A DNA stretch of 64,000 nt. Origin: Thermoanaerobaculia bacterium (GTDB lineage: Bacteria; Acidobacteriota; Thermoanaerobaculia; Multivoradales; JAIOJS01). Of this stretch, positions 51,748-60,796 are shown in pieces. The stretch covers positions 305,638-369,637 of the forward strand of contig JAUIDB010000001.1 in the NCBI GenBank assembly GCA_030429235.1. Reading direction: 5' to 3'. The notes under the pieces are model-generated. The model did not search any database. It was not told the DNA's origin and saw only the letters and a program-made list of their open reading frames with translations. The translations under genes were made by a program, and so were the position numbers. Each line of letters begins with the position of its first letter. Position 1 is the first letter of the stretch.

Positions 51748-52010
51748 CAGCTGGAGAAGATCGTACCGTGCTTCGCGTCGGTCGTTGATTCGGTCGTCAG
51801 GGTTCTTGGACCGCGTTGACCCCGCATCAGCTGAAAGGGGCGGGCGGTGGAACGCTGCGAGTAGCAATTCCGTAGCCCACTCGAGGACGTTACAGTCGTC
51901 GGGTTGGTGGTGCGCCGGGCCCGGTCGTCGACTCTACTGCCAACCCGATTGAACGGTTCGGGAGCGACGTAGGGCCGAAGGCCCAGCCCAGATTCTGCCC
52001 CGCCCCAGCG
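51748..52010 (-). repeat. ORF-less gene cassette, family copy B
   Basis: A 263-bp cassette nearly identical over long stretches to copy C at 55260 (shared AGAAGATCGTACCGTGCTTC and CATCAGCTGAAAGGGGCGGG blocks) and more distantly to A and D. Contains the GGGCCTTCGGCCC hairpin on the minus strand. Open frames exist only as read-through from the attC and are not conserved in A. Confidence 0.75.
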
Positions 52011-52139
52011 GCCCAACGGACGGAAGCTAACTGGCCCCATTGGCCACCGCGTTCGACGAAGCGAGAGTCGATGAGCCAAGCGGAACGATGTGAGTTTGAG
52101 TCAGACAACTATGGGGTCCAGTTCAGCGGTTGGTTGGGC
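52011..52139 (-). repeat. attC site
   Basis: Ends GCCCAAC and GTTGGGC. Inner stem CCCCAT/ATGGGG and neighbouring CTGG/CCAG both differ from consensus yet still pair. Confidence 0.93.
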
Positions 52140-52713
52140 AGGCCAGCCTGCCAGACTGAAGTGTGGAGAGCTCTTGTTGCATTTGATCTCGACTGGGTTC
52201 GGTCTTTGACCCGGAGTCTCGGCGGCGAAGGTGTTCGTCGAGTGTAGCTAGGACGCTGGTGACCAGGATCTCTTCTAGCTGATCGTCTGATGCAGCACCA
52301 ACCTTGCCAGCCCCTACCGTAGGTCCAGAGGCTGAAAGGACATCGGGTCCCCAAATGGACACATCTAGACTGAAGACCCAATCGAGACCACACGAGGCGC
52401 CGGGAATACGGTGACCCCACACCGAGACCATTATGGCGCCACTGGTATCACTGTTACCGATACCGATTCCTGACCGCAAAAGACGGTCTGCGATCTCCTG
52501 ATGGAGACGATCGGAGAAACCTTGAGAGCCACGGTCGCCAAAAAGGCGTTCAGGCCTTTCCCCGAGAGGATGCGTTTGGTCGCCAACCATGATCTCAATC
52601 GAGGCCTCAGACATTTCGGCGAAGGGGTCAATCGGTCTTAGGCTCTCAGCGTGGGACCCTGTTGCCAGGGCTAGGGTGACAATCACACAACCTATGCCCT
52701 TCCAGAATGCCAC
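52123..52713 (-). CDS. Secreted protein, gene cassette
   Basis: About 196 residues from a GTG at 52713 (TTG at 52719 is an alternative); a longer frame upstream reads through the attC and is rejected. The signal peptide is WKGIGCVIVTLALATGSHA, then a soluble domain with LHQEIADRLLRSGIGIG. The stop lies inside the attC. Function unknown. Confidence 0.7.
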   Translation of the reverse strand: MAFWKGIGCVIVTLALATGSHAESLRPIDPFAEMSEASIEIMVGDQTHPLGERPERLFGDRGSQGFSDRLHQEIADRLLRSGIGIGNSDTSGAIMVSVWGHRIPGASCGLDWVFSLDVSIWGPDVLSASGPTVGAGKVGAASDDQLEEILVTSVLATLDEHLRRRDSGSKTEPSRDQMQQELSTLQSGRLACPTNR

Positions 52714-52738
52714 AAGCAACGAATATCTCGCCCTGGCC

Positions 52739-52867
52739 GCCCAACGGACGGAGCTAACCGGCCCAACTGGCGAGGTGACCTCGACAGGCGGAAGACCGAT
52801 GAGCCAAGCAAGTTGAGGTGAGTTTGTGGCGAGCACGTGTTGGGTCCGGTTCAGCGGTTGGTTGGGC
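52739..52867 (-). repeat. attC site
   Basis: Ends GCCCAAC and GTTGGGC; inner stem CCCAAC/GTTGGG. Confidence 0.93.
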
Positions 52868-53252
52868 GGCAAGCAGGAGTGCTTCGCTGTGTCGAGGTGA
52901 ACTCTGAGATCACCTCAATCTTGCCAACGATGTTGCTGTTGAAGGACTTCAGTTCGTCCGCCGGTACCCACAGCTCTAGGTGGCTGGCTGCGCCCACGAC
53001 CTTGGGCTCGTACTTCTCTACGAAGTCAGTGCGGACCTTGAACCTCGTGACATAGCCGACGAAACCCGATGCCGGGTCCTTGGTGTTCCAGTCTCGAGCA
53101 ATTTGAACGGCATAGGCTTCGTTCAAGACCGGATAGAAGATTGGCTGTTCCGGCAGCCGGGGCGGAAACTCTTCCCAGTTGGAAGCTTCGATCAGGTCGA
53201 GTTCGGCTTGACCGACTGGTCGATAGAGAGTGGTGAGATCAGACATGGCCAA
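52851..53252 (-). CDS. Conserved hypothetical protein, gene cassette
   Basis: A 133-residue soluble protein (LTTLYRPVGQAELDLIEAS, FPPRLPEQPIFYPVLNEAYA, IARDWN). I recognise this as a widespread uncharacterised family but have no name for it. Its last residues are encoded inside the attC. The Met at residue 3 is an alternative start. Confidence 0.8.
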   Translation of the reverse strand: MAMSDLTTLYRPVGQAELDLIEASNWEEFPPRLPEQPIFYPVLNEAYAVQIARDWNTKDPASGFVGYVTRFKVRTDFVEKYEPKVVGAASHLELWVPADELKSFNSNIVGKIEVISEFTSTQRSTPACRPTNR

Positions 53253-53269
53253 AGTGAGGGTACCTTGCG

Positions 53270-53398
53270 GCCCAACGGACGGAAGCTAACCGGCCCAATT
53301 GGCCACCGCCTTCGCCAGACGGAAGACCGATAAGCCCAGCGGGATGGAGTGAGTCTGTGTGAAGCACCTATTGGGTCCGGTTCAGCGGTTGGTTAGGC
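53270..53398 (-). repeat. attC site
   Basis: Ends GCCCAAC and GTTAGGC; inner stem CCCAAT/ATTGGG (compensated variant). Confidence 0.93.
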
Positions 53399-53821
53399 GG
53401 CCAGATGTCGCCATGAGTATAGCCACAGGCCAAGCAGAACGATCTGAACCATACCCATTCGCGCGCGCTTTTGACCACGCTCGGCGAGCTCTGCGTCAGA
53501 AGGCTCCGATGGCCCGCCTGGTAGTAGTACCGGCCAAAGTACAAGAGCCATAGTCGTAGGAACACTCACAGCAAGAAAGAGAATTGCGAAGCCCAGCCAG
53601 AGGAACCTGAGGTCTGCGTACAACCAAGCCACGACAAAGGCCGCACCAAGCAAGCAGCTCCTGGGAAGTTGCCCCGCGAAGTAGCGGCGAAGGCCCAGCC
53701 TGCGGATACGACAGGCTTTCTGCCGTTCGTAACCAGCAGGATCAGCAAGCGAGCGCGAAAGCGACAGCACGAGCCCCAGCCCTACAAACAGCAGGCTCCC
53801 GTAGCTCAACCAATTCGCCAT
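53393..53821 (-). CDS. Membrane protein, gene cassette
   Basis: A 142-residue protein with four membrane segments (about 6-24, 55-70, 72-95 and 122-138) and a basic cytoplasmic loop (RQKACRIRRLGLRRYF). Function unknown. The stop overlaps the attC end. Confidence 0.78.
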   Translation of the reverse strand: MANWLSYGSLLFVGLGLVLSLSRSLADPAGYERQKACRIRRLGLRRYFAGQLPRSCLLGAAFVVAWLYADLRFLWLGFAILFLAVSVPTTMALVLWPVLLPGGPSEPSDAELAERGQKRARMGMVQIVLLGLWLYSWRHLAA

Positions 53822-53825
53822 GGAC

Positions 53826-53955
53826 GCCTAACGGATGGGAGCTAACCGGCCCGATTGGCCACAGCGCTCGACGAAGCCAATAACGATGAGCCCAAGGGCA
53901 TGAATCTGAGTTTCTGCCAGCATCCTATCGGGTCCGGTTCAGCGGTTGGTTAGCC
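53826..53955 (-). repeat. attC site
   Basis: Ends GCCTAAC and GTTAGCC; inner stem CCCGAT/ATCGGG (compensated variant). Confidence 0.93.
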
Positions 53956-54465
53956 GGCGTTCGAGTCCGTTTGAAGAGCCTCTCTGCAGAAGCGAGAAGG
54001 GTCGGACACAGCCTGCCGTGCGCGAGCGGACCATTCAGGATTGCCGAACACCAGGACCAACGAGGACCTACAGCTCTCGATGAATACGTCGCTTGGTTTG
54101 GCAAGGGACAGCCAGAACCGCAAGGCGTCGTCGAGTGGCGTGTCATCGTGCCAAGTGGTCATGATCTCGATGGCGTACCTCGGCACGATGGGGCCGCCCC
54201 CGACAATTTCTTCATCGATGATGTCGTGCACCAATTCGCAGCCAGGGCCCCAAACGCACGCATAGACAAGGCCACTATCGAGAAGCCAGACTGCCAAACG
54301 CCCGATCGTCTCGACATCTGTTGACTCGGCATCGAGCAACATAAGACATACGAAGTGCTCGCTACCAACATCGAGACTGGAAGGGAGAGACTCAAGATCA
54401 GGAAGCTCCAAGAAGTAGAGCTGGCGGTCGCAAACGCCGCCTCTTCCGTAACGCTGTAGTCCCAT
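53950..54465 (-). CDS. DUF7684-like protein, gene cassette
   Basis: A 171-residue protein from the ATG at 54465. Seen: HFVCLMLLDAESTDVET, YACVWGPGCELVHDIIDEE, IMTTWHDDTPLDDALRFWL and VLVFGNPEWS, matching my recollection of DUF7684. Possible immunity or regulatory role; unproven. Confidence 0.8.
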   Translation of the reverse strand: MGLQRYGRGGVCDRQLYFLELPDLESLPSSLDVGSEHFVCLMLLDAESTDVETIGRLAVWLLDSGLVYACVWGPGCELVHDIIDEEIVGGGPIVPRYAIEIMTTWHDDTPLDDALRFWLSLAKPSDVFIESCRSSLVLVFGNPEWSARARQAVSDPSRFCREALQTDSNAG

Positions 54466-54474
54466 GCCCACGCC

Positions 54475-54604
54475 GGCTAACGGATGGGAACTAACCGGCC
54501 CGATCGGCCACAGCGCCCGGCGAAGTCCAAAGCGTCGAGCCAAAGCGCAGTATCGTGAGTTTGTGCCAGCATCCTATCGGGTCCGGTTCAGTGATTGGTT
54601 AGGC
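54475..54604 (-). repeat. attC site
   Basis: Ends GGCTAAC and GTTAGGC; inner stem CCCGAT/ATCGGG. GGCTAAC complements GTTAGCC at 53949. Confidence 0.93.
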
Positions 54605-54642
54605 CGGCCAGTCGCACATGTTGGTCGAAGGATCAGTTGCAC

Positions 54643-55107
54643 CTATCCTGATAAGTCTGCTTGGGCCTTGAGCATATCGATGCCCGAAGGCGAGCGGACC
54701 TCGATCCAATGCCCCCAGAAGAGGTCCTCTTCGTCAAAGCAGACGGTCAGGTAGTCCTGACCATTCACCATGATCGTATCGAGATTGAGCCGTTCCCCAA
54801 ACTGTTGTGCCGTCAGCTTCGGATTCCTGACAGTCTTGTAAGAGCCATCGGGCTGGAGCTCATCGAACTCGTTCCAGCCGTTGTTGTAGACCTCGAGCAG
54901 ATCACGGCAAGCCACGTGCCGGGCATTGGCCTCGATCAGGCTAAGCGATGCCCTGACAGCCGTAGCGAAATCCATGACCTTCTCGAACGGCTCGCCTTCG
55001 AGGTCGATGACTAGCTGGATCATCCGTCCACGGTACTGGAGCGACACCTCGTAGAGGTCTCGATGCTCATCGGACGGTCTGAGTTCGCCTAGTTCAGGAT
55101 GTTCCAT
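54643..55107 (-). CDS. DUF2262-like protein, gene cassette
   Basis: A 154-residue soluble protein from the ATG at 55107. Seen: DLYEVSLQYRGRMIQLVIDL, a helix with FATAVRASLSLIEANARHVACRDLLEVYNNGW and an acidic C-terminus with FDEEDLFWGHWIEV. This is the layout of DUF2262 proteins, of unknown function. Confidence 0.78.
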   Translation of the reverse strand: MEHPELGELRPSDEHRDLYEVSLQYRGRMIQLVIDLEGEPFEKVMDFATAVRASLSLIEANARHVACRDLLEVYNNGWNEFDELQPDGSYKTVRNPKLTAQQFGERLNLDTIMVNGQDYLTVCFDEEDLFWGHWIEVRSPSGIDMLKAQADLSG

Positions 55108-55130
55108 GGAGATACCCCTTCCCCCTGGCG

Positions 55131-55259
55131 GCCTAACGGATGGAACTAACCGGCCCAACTGGCGAGGCCACTTCGACAGCCAGAAGATCGGTGAGCCAAG
55201 TGGAATGAAGTGAGTTTGTGGCAGGCACCTGTTGGGTCCGGTTCAGTGGTTGGTTGGGC
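55131..55259 (-). repeat. attC site
   Basis: Ends GCCTAAC and GTTGGGC; inner stem CCCAAC/GTTGGG. Very similar in its variable centre to the site at 63411, which also precedes an ORF-less cassette. Confidence 0.93.
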
Positions 55260-55521
55260 CAGCTGGAGAAGATCGTACCGTGCTTCGCTTCGTCGCTGAT
55301 TCGGGTGTCAGGGTTCTTGGACCGCGTAGACCCCGCATCAGCTGAAAGGGGCGGGCGGTGGAACGTTGCGAGCAGCAACCCCGTAGCCAACTCGAGGACG
55401 TTGCGTTCGTCGGGTTGCTGGGGGGCCGGGCTCGGTCGCCGACCCTGCTGCCAATGCAATCGAACGGTTCGGGAACGACGTAGGGCCGAAGGCCCAGCCC
55501 AGATTCCGCCTCGCCCCAGCG
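55260..55521 (-). repeat. ORF-less gene cassette, family copy C
   Basis: A 262-bp cassette, closest to copy B with scattered single-base differences not concentrated at third codon positions of any one frame by eye. Carries the same GGGCCTTCGGCCC hairpin. Confidence 0.75.
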
Positions 55522-55650
55522 GCCCAACGGACGGAGCTAACCGGCCCAACTGGCGAAGCCACTTCGACAGGTGCAAGGCCGATGAGCCAGATGGGTAGTA
55601 GTGAGTTTGTGGCGATCACCTGTTGGGTCCGGTTCAGCGGTTGGTTAGGT
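55522..55650 (-). repeat. attC site
   Basis: Ends GCCCAAC and GTTAGGT; the latter is complemented by ACCTAAC at 56139. Confidence 0.93.
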
Positions 55651-55674
55651 GCCGTCGCAACAACGTGGGAAGTG

Positions 55675-56133
55675 CTATTCGCAGAGTTCACTGGGTGGTG
55701 TCTCTTCGAGAAAGGCCCTCCACGCTGCAACTGTCGTCGCGCGGTCTTCTGCAGAGGCACCATTATGGATGAACCCGAAGTGCTTCCCCGTAAGGTAGCC
55801 AAGTACGACCACCAAGGCATCGGTCGCTTTCTCGGGACCGTACTGAGCAATAGCCTCGAACGCTTCGGGCGAGTTCATGATGCGGATGTACCGAATCGTG
55901 AGGTCTCGATCGTCCGGTAGCGCCTCAACGATGGCTGGCACCGCAGCACAGCCAAGCGCCATCAAGCGGTCGAACGCCGCCTGCTGCTCGTCTTGGTCCG
56001 AAGCAGCCACGGCTTCATCGATCAACTGCCGAACAGCATCCCCGATCCCCTCGCCATCAACGTCACTAGCCAGTGCGGTTGCCGAGCCCGGAGCCAGAAG
56101 TACTAGCAGAGCGAAGAACAGTAGGCGCTTCAT
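55675..56133 (-). CDS. Secreted helical-repeat protein, gene cassette
   Basis: A 152-residue protein with a signal peptide (about 3-22) followed by a HEAT-like helical domain (DEQQAAFDRLMALGCAAVPAIVEAL). Two Cys may form a disulphide. Function unknown. Confidence 0.78.
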   Translation of the reverse strand: MKRLLFFALLVLLAPGSATALASDVDGEGIGDAVRQLIDEAVAASDQDEQQAAFDRLMALGCAAVPAIVEALPDDRDLTIRYIRIMNSPEAFEAIAQYGPEKATDALVVVLGYLTGKHFGFIHNGASAEDRATTVAAWRAFLEETPPSELCE

Positions 56134-56138
56134 CAGGC

Positions 56139-56269
56139 ACCTAACGGATGGGAACTAACCGGCCCGATCGGTCACACCGCTCGGCGAAGCCAAGAAGCGT
56201 CGAGCCAAAGCGCAGTCTCGTGAGTTGGTGCCAGCATCCTATCGGGTCCGGTTCAGTGATTGGTTAGGC
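56139..56269 (-). repeat. attC site
   Basis: Ends ACCTAAC and GTTAGGC; inner stem CCCGAT/ATCGGG. Confidence 0.93.
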
Positions 56270-56286
56270 GGCGTCGGCATGGATGT

Positions 56287-56757
56287 TCAAAGTTCAATCG
56301 GTCGGTACGCCAGTACGATTTCGACCACTTCAGTCGGCGTGGGGTCCCAATCGCTTGGGGCATGACCAGGAGGTGCATGGAATATCTGCATGGACGCGTT
56401 AGGCATGGCCACTTGTGCATCGAATAGCCGCACGTAGTAGCCCTGCTCGGCTTCTGTTTCAGCGCTGATGATGAGTTCGACCATCTCAACTAGCTCTTCA
56501 CGTCGAATATCCGGAACGCGCCGTGGCGGCGCTTGCGCTGCCTCGTCGAGGAATGTTTCGACGTCCGTTGAACGCCAATAGTTGGCTAGCTCGTGCTCGC
56601 TGCGGTTGCTGCCAGACAGCGCATTGAATCTCGCCACCTCGGGGGCCGGATCGCGCCCCAAGTCGATAGCCGACTCGACCTGAGAAAGTGCCTGGCGTAG
56701 CTTCTCCACTTGACTTGGGGAAGCTGGGCGATATCGGAGCTCAGGTCTGATCTTCAT
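56287..56757 (-). CDS. Hypothetical protein, gene cassette
   Basis: A 156-residue soluble, helix-rich protein (SPSQVEKLRQALSQVESAID, LVEMVELIISAETEAEQGY) with no recognised motif. Confidence 0.75.
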   Translation of the reverse strand: MKIRPELRYRPASPSQVEKLRQALSQVESAIDLGRDPAPEVARFNALSGSNRSEHELANYWRSTDVETFLDEAAQAPPRRVPDIRREELVEMVELIISAETEAEQGYYVRLFDAQVAMPNASMQIFHAPPGHAPSDWDPTPTEVVEIVLAYRPIEL

Positions 56758-56788
56758 GCTGTCGGCAAGCAGTTTCGGCGAGGACGCC

Positions 56789-56917
56789 GCCTAACGGATG
56801 GAGCTAACCGGCCCAACTGGCGACGTCGCCTCGGCAGTCGGAAGATCGATGAGCCAAGCGGGATGAGGTGAGTTTGTGGCAGTCATGTGTTGGGTCCGGT
56901 TCAGCGGTTGGTTGGGC
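56789..56917 (-). repeat. attC site
   Basis: Ends GCCTAAC and GTTGGGC; inner stem CCCAAC/GTTGGG. Confidence 0.93.
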
Positions 56918-56966
56918 GGCTTCGAGAGAACGGTGAGATGGATAGCTCTAGAGGGTACGGCAAGAC

Positions 56967-57449
56967 CTACCGCTGACCACGCTGAGGGTTCTCTAGGGAC
57001 TTCTCGATCTGGTCAAGGTAGTTGAGGAGCGCCTTCCGGGTTCCTTCGTCGAAGGAGTCGTTGAACGACGTCACAAGCACCGCCACTGTAGGAGCGCTGA
57101 CCTGGAGAGTCACGAGCGGAAAATCTAAGCCCCGTGCATCGGCACCCCAGTACTGGCCCTCAAAGAGTTTGGCTTTCTGCAAGAGAACCCTGACCTCCCC
57201 AATCTCTGTCTGGCTCAGGGATCTGGAAACCTCGTAGCTGGCAGGATTCCAGTTTCGGCGAGTGCACTTGAAGACGGCCGAGCCCTCAGCGGCGGCATCC
57301 ACTTCGAGATGCAGTTCGCAGCGATTCTCATGGCTGTCGGCTACGTACTCAAGGGAGAATGCGGCCCCGAAGTGCTCAGGCTCTTCTGCTTCCGTAACCA
57401 TGGGTAGAGCAACAAGCAGGAGGAGCAGGCAGAGCAATCGACAGGTCAC
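56967..57449 (-). CDS. Secreted protein, gene cassette
   Basis: A 160-residue protein from a GTG at 57449, where a strong signal peptide starts (CRLLCLLLLLVALP). The mature part is beta-rich with two Cys and a C-terminal helix. A longer frame upstream reads out of the attC and is rejected. Function unknown. Confidence 0.72.
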   Translation of the reverse strand: MTCRLLCLLLLLVALPMVTEAEEPEHFGAAFSLEYVADSHENRCELHLEVDAAAEGSAVFKCTRRNWNPASYEVSRSLSQTEIGEVRVLLQKAKLFEGQYWGADARGLDFPLVTLQVSAPTVAVLVTSFNDSFDEGTRKALLNYLDQIEKSLENPQRGQR

Positions 57450-57485
57450 CGGGTTCTCCTCGCTCACGTCAACGGCGCCAAAGCC

Positions 57486-57615
57486 GCCCAACGGACGGAA
57501 GCTAACCGGCCCAATCGGCGGCCCTGCCCAGCGAAGCCAGGAGCGGTTAGCCAGGGGTCGAAATTGTGAGTTAGAGCCAGCATCCTATTGGGTCCGGTTC
57601 AGCGGTTTGTTAGGC
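57486..57615 (-). repeat. attC site
   Basis: Ends GCCCAAC and GTTAGGC; inner stem CCCAAT/ATTGGG (compensated variant). Confidence 0.93.
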
Positions 57616-58188
57616 GTCTCGCCGACTGCGATTGAGCAAGAACCACCTGCGCGCACCTGGGAACAGCAAGACAAACCGCAACGGCAGCCGCAGTACAAGT
57701 CGCAGCACCTGGTACTTCTGGCGAAAGTAGTCTCTGAGAAGCTCTTCAGCCCATTCGTCCGCCACGGCTTCGCGGTCGCGATGCTGGCGCGCCTGAGTGC
57801 TATGAATGTGGTGGCCAAGCTCATGGTAGAGAACCTCGCCCACTGCAGATTCGACGAGAAGGCTACGAAAGAATCGGGGCGGCTTGGGTTCGAGAATGTT
57901 ATCTACGAACAACTCGATCCACGCCTGCTCTTCGCGGTGCTTGTGGTGGTAAAGCCCGCGGCAACGCTCGATGGGCACCTTCTTCTTCTTCGACCAGATC
58001 TTGCCGCGGCGGCGGCGCGGGAGCTCACCCGCGCAAGTCAGTACAACCCGCCCGAGACCGGCCAAGTAGCGTTCCGGTACTGCTGCAACCATACGCTCAA
58101 CTACCCCCGCTATGTCCAATGCAGGGACCCAGTCGCGGTACGACTCGACCACTTGGACCACGGGTTTCACCTGCTCTACGACTACCAA
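57610..58188 (-). CDS. Minimal zinc metalloprotease-like protein, gene cassette
   Basis: About 192 residues from a TTG near 58188 (start uncertain). It has a zincin motif HELGHHIH (about residues 125-132) after a helix VESAVGEVLY, with DREAVADEWAEE downstream that could supply the third ligand. A basic, hydrophobic C-terminal tail may bind membrane. The prodomain-like N-terminal half has no known family. Could be a toxin or a host-modifying protease; unproven. Confidence 0.75.
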   Translation of the reverse strand: MVVVEQVKPVVQVVESYRDWVPALDIAGVVERMVAAVPERYLAGLGRVVLTCAGELPRRRRGKIWSKKKKVPIERCRGLYHHKHREEQAWIELFVDNILEPKPPRFFRSLLVESAVGEVLYHELGHHIHSTQARQHRDREAVADEWAEELLRDYFRQKYQVLRLVLRLPLRFVLLFPGARRWFLLNRSRRDA

Positions 58189-58203
58189 GAAGTTGCCCGA
58201 GAC

Positions 58204-58332
58204 GCCTAACGGACTGGAGCTAACCGGCCCCACTGGCGACACCGCCCAGCGTAGCCTGAGGTGTTGAACCCGGTGGTAGAGATTGAGTTTGCGGCAAGCA
58301 CCTGTGGGGTCCGGTTCAGCGGTTTGTTAGGC
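58204..58332 (-). repeat. attC site
   Basis: Ends GCCTAAC and GTTAGGC; inner stem CCCCAC/GTGGGG (compensated variant). Confidence 0.93.
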
Positions 58333-58342
58333 GGAGCCTGCA

Positions 58343-58933
58343 CTAAGGTTCGCAGGGTTTCGGCCAGCCTGCTAGACGACGTTCGGTCGAGAAGTCGAGA
58401 ACTTCTACGGTGTCGTGGCCAGCCGAGAGGGCGGCGTCGAGTCCAAGCTCCGGAACAACAAGCACTTGAGCTTCACCCTTCTCGGATGTGCACGTTCCGC
58501 GTTGAGCTTCGAGCTCGTCACTGTCCAAAATGAGTGGAAATCTGACCAGCCGGCTTTCTGGGCCCACGATGCCCCCCAGCGTGGCTACGGGAGGCCGCGA
58601 TTCGCTGGCGAGATAGACGGTAAACCGAGAAAGCACTGCGGATCCAGATTCGAAGAAGGCTGAGTAGCTGCAAGCCTGGGGACCGAACTGGCACTCACGA
58701 CCGTTCCATGTGAGTACCAGCGCATCACCTGGTGAGGGTGTGTAGTAGCCATCGGTTTCCCCTGCAAGGCTAGTGTAGTCGGGCGGCCCCAGCTGAAAAA
58801 CCAGCTGATGAATTGAGTCACCAAGACGAACACTGCTGCCTTCCGGTACCCCTAGGATGGAGGGTGCTTCGCTCGCAAGAGCTGAAGTAGCCGTCAGGAT
58901 CAGCACTAGGATGGAAGCGGTTCGGAGTCTCAT
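58343..58933 (-). CDS. Secreted protein, gene cassette
   Basis: A 196-residue protein with a signal peptide (about 3-20, ending ALAS), then a beta-rich domain with LGDSIHQLVFQLGPPDYTSL, reminiscent of small secreted SmpA/OmlA-like folds. Four Cys may form disulphides. Function unknown. Confidence 0.75.
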   Translation of the reverse strand: MRLRTASILVLILTATSALASEAPSILGVPEGSSVRLGDSIHQLVFQLGPPDYTSLAGETDGYYTPSPGDALVLTWNGRECQFGPQACSYSAFFESGSAVLSRFTVYLASESRPPVATLGGIVGPESRLVRFPLILDSDELEAQRGTCTSEKGEAQVLVVPELGLDAALSAGHDTVEVLDFSTERRLAGWPKPCEP

Positions 58934-58948
58934 TCTGTTGCCTGCTCC

Positions 58949-59077
58949 GCCTAACGGACGGAGCTAACCGGCCCAACTGGCGACGTCACCTCGCCAGACG
59001 GAAGACCGATGATCCAAGCGCGATGAAGTGAGTTTGTGGCAGGCACGTGTTGGGTCCGGTTCAGCGGTTGGTTGGGC
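58949..59077 (-). repeat. attC site
   Basis: Ends GCCTAAC and GTTGGGC; inner stem CCCAAC/GTTGGG. Confidence 0.93.
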
Positions 59078-59105
59078 GGCCTTCATGGGAATGGGCCTAG
59101 GGCAA

Positions 59106-59564
59106 CTAGTGGTCACCAATCACTGAGAGTACCAGCAGCCAGATCGCAGCGAGAGATCCGCAGGCAGCGGCAACGCCAATGTCGAATTGGAGTACGAGGT
59201 AGCCATTGCTGGTCGCGCTCAGCAGTCTGCGTTGCAGGATTCGGGCGATAAGCCCAAGGCCGACGACTAGAGAGAGTGCCAGGAACCCAGCCCCGCAAGC
59301 CTGGACCATGAGGGCATGCCAGCTGGCGTCATCGAAGCCGCAGAACTGAAGCGTGTGGTTGAGATTACTCACAAATCGAAACGCTACAAGCAGCACCGGT
59401 ATCGACAGCGGATCGAGAACTCGAGCGGTTAGCCGATACCTGGACGAAGGGTGAGAGCAGGTCGTTGCGAGCGCTAGGGCCCCCCAGGTCAATCCAAGTG
59501 CCAACACGACTCGATATCCGTACCAGGTCTCGAGTAGTAGGTCGTTGAGTTCTGGGTGGTTCAC
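59106..59564 (-). CDS. Membrane protein, gene cassette
   Basis: A 152-residue protein (GTG start) with four membrane helices (about 18-36, 50-66, 86-108 and 126-148). Function unknown. Confidence 0.75.
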   Translation of the reverse strand: MNHPELNDLLLETWYGYRVVLALGLTWGALALATTCSHPSSRYRLTARVLDPLSIPVLLVAFRFVSNLNHTLQFCGFDDASWHALMVQACGAGFLALSLVVGLGLIARILQRRLLSATSNGYLVLQFDIGVAAACGSLAAIWLLVLSVIGDH

Positions 59565-59604
59565 AACCGTGCGGACTCTTCATGGGTCAAGGTGGTTCCT
59601 GGAC

Positions 59605-59733
59605 GCCCAACGGACCGGAGCTAACCGGCCCAACCGGCCACCGCGCCCGACAGACACGAGACCGATGAGCCCAGTGGGAGGATGTGAGTTTGTGTGAAGC
59701 ACGGGTTGGGTCCGGTTCAGCGGTTTGTTATGC
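59605..59733 (-). repeat. attC site
   Basis: Ends GCCCAAC and GTTATGC; the rare GTTATGC is exactly complemented by GCATAAC at 60249. Confidence 0.93.
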
Positions 59734-60219
59734 GGCGGGGTTGTCCGTATGCCAGACAACCTGGATAGTGTTCATTCGCCCATTCTTTCCGACCTTAGGG
59801 AAAGAGTACTCGATGTAGATGGACTCAGAAGTGGCCTCTGGTTCAACTTCGTTGACAGTTCTCCAAGTCTGAACGATAGCGTCGTAAATGCTCTTTGAGA
59901 ATGCACCTACTTCACCGGCAGTAGCCCGACTTCGCCAGTCTTGAAGACTTGGGACAAACGGAGACTCAAGCTCTTGTCGACTGCCGATGAGTGTTATCGA
60001 GTCACGGAGTGCCGAGAATGCAAGCGGGAGATGACCAATGGTGGTTCGAAGGTGGCCATCGGTCTCATTGCTTTCCACTATCTCGACATGAACGGTCTGA
60101 AAACTCGGATCTAGTGCAACAATCCTGGCCAGACCCCACCGCTGGAAGAACAGCAGTCTGCGGGGAGCCCGAAAGCAGAACTTGAGCCCTGGGGAGAGGT
60201 CCTCAAACTGAATCTTCAT
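59728..60219 (-). CDS. Hypothetical protein, gene cassette
   Basis: A 163-residue soluble protein from the ATG at 60219 (MKIQFEDLSPGLKFCFRAP). Mixed alpha-beta; no family recognised. The end overlaps the attC. Confidence 0.75.
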   Translation of the reverse strand: MKIQFEDLSPGLKFCFRAPRRLLFFQRWGLARIVALDPSFQTVHVEIVESNETDGHLRTTIGHLPLAFSALRDSITLIGSRQELESPFVPSLQDWRSRATAGEVGAFSKSIYDAIVQTWRTVNEVEPEATSESIYIEYSFPKVGKNGRMNTIQVVWHTDNPAA

Positions 60220-60248
60220 CGGAAGTGCCAGAGGCTGTTGAGGACGCC

Positions 60249-60377
60249 GCATAACGGACGGCGCTAACCGGCCCAACCGGCGAGGTGATCCCGGCAGGCG
60301 GTAGACCGATGAGCCAAGCGGGACGAGGTGAGTTTGTGGCAGGCACGTGTTGGGTCCGGTTCAGCGGTTGGTTGGGC
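60249..60377 (-). repeat. attC site
   Basis: Ends GCATAAC and GTTGGGC; inner stem CCCAAC/GTTGGG. Confidence 0.93.
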
Positions 60378-60391
60378 GGCGTTTCGAGGAA

Positions 60392-60763
60392 CTATTGGGG
60401 TTCGTTCCTACTTACGGCGAAAGGGGGGTCGCGTCGTGGCTGGCCGCAGGAAGCACACAGTTTCGCTTTCGGACTTCGGAGTGGCTTGCCGCAGCTTTCA
60501 CAAGGAGGGCCGAAGAGGCTCAGGCGGTGATGCATGATCGCGTCTTGGTGCATGTCTTTCCAGCCGGTCATCGACTCGTATAGCTCGCGAACAGGCCGAA
60601 AGCGATCATCAAGGTCGACCATCTCCAATGAAACCTCAAGCTGCTGCCTAAGCGCCTTTGTGTCTTTCGCACACTCCTGGTAGCTCTGCTCTACGTCGCG
60701 GAACTCGTGCTCATCGAGCATCGGAACGTCTTCTTGGCATCGCCAGCACCAGATCACTCGCAT
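60392..60763 (-). CDS. Zinc-ribbon-tailed protein, gene cassette
   Basis: A 123-residue protein from the ATG at 60763. The N-terminal CWRCQED knuckle, a helical middle (FRDVEQSYQECAKDTKALRQ) and a C-terminal zinc ribbon CESCGK...CASCGQ. I have seen this layout in uncharacterised accessory proteins. Function unknown. Confidence 0.78.
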   Translation of the reverse strand: MRVIWCWRCQEDVPMLDEHEFRDVEQSYQECAKDTKALRQQLEVSLEMVDLDDRFRPVRELYESMTGWKDMHQDAIMHHRLSLFGPPCESCGKPLRSPKAKLCASCGQPRRDPPFAVSRNEPQ

Positions 60764-60796
60764 CGGCACTGTGCTCAGAGTATCGGTTCCAACGAC

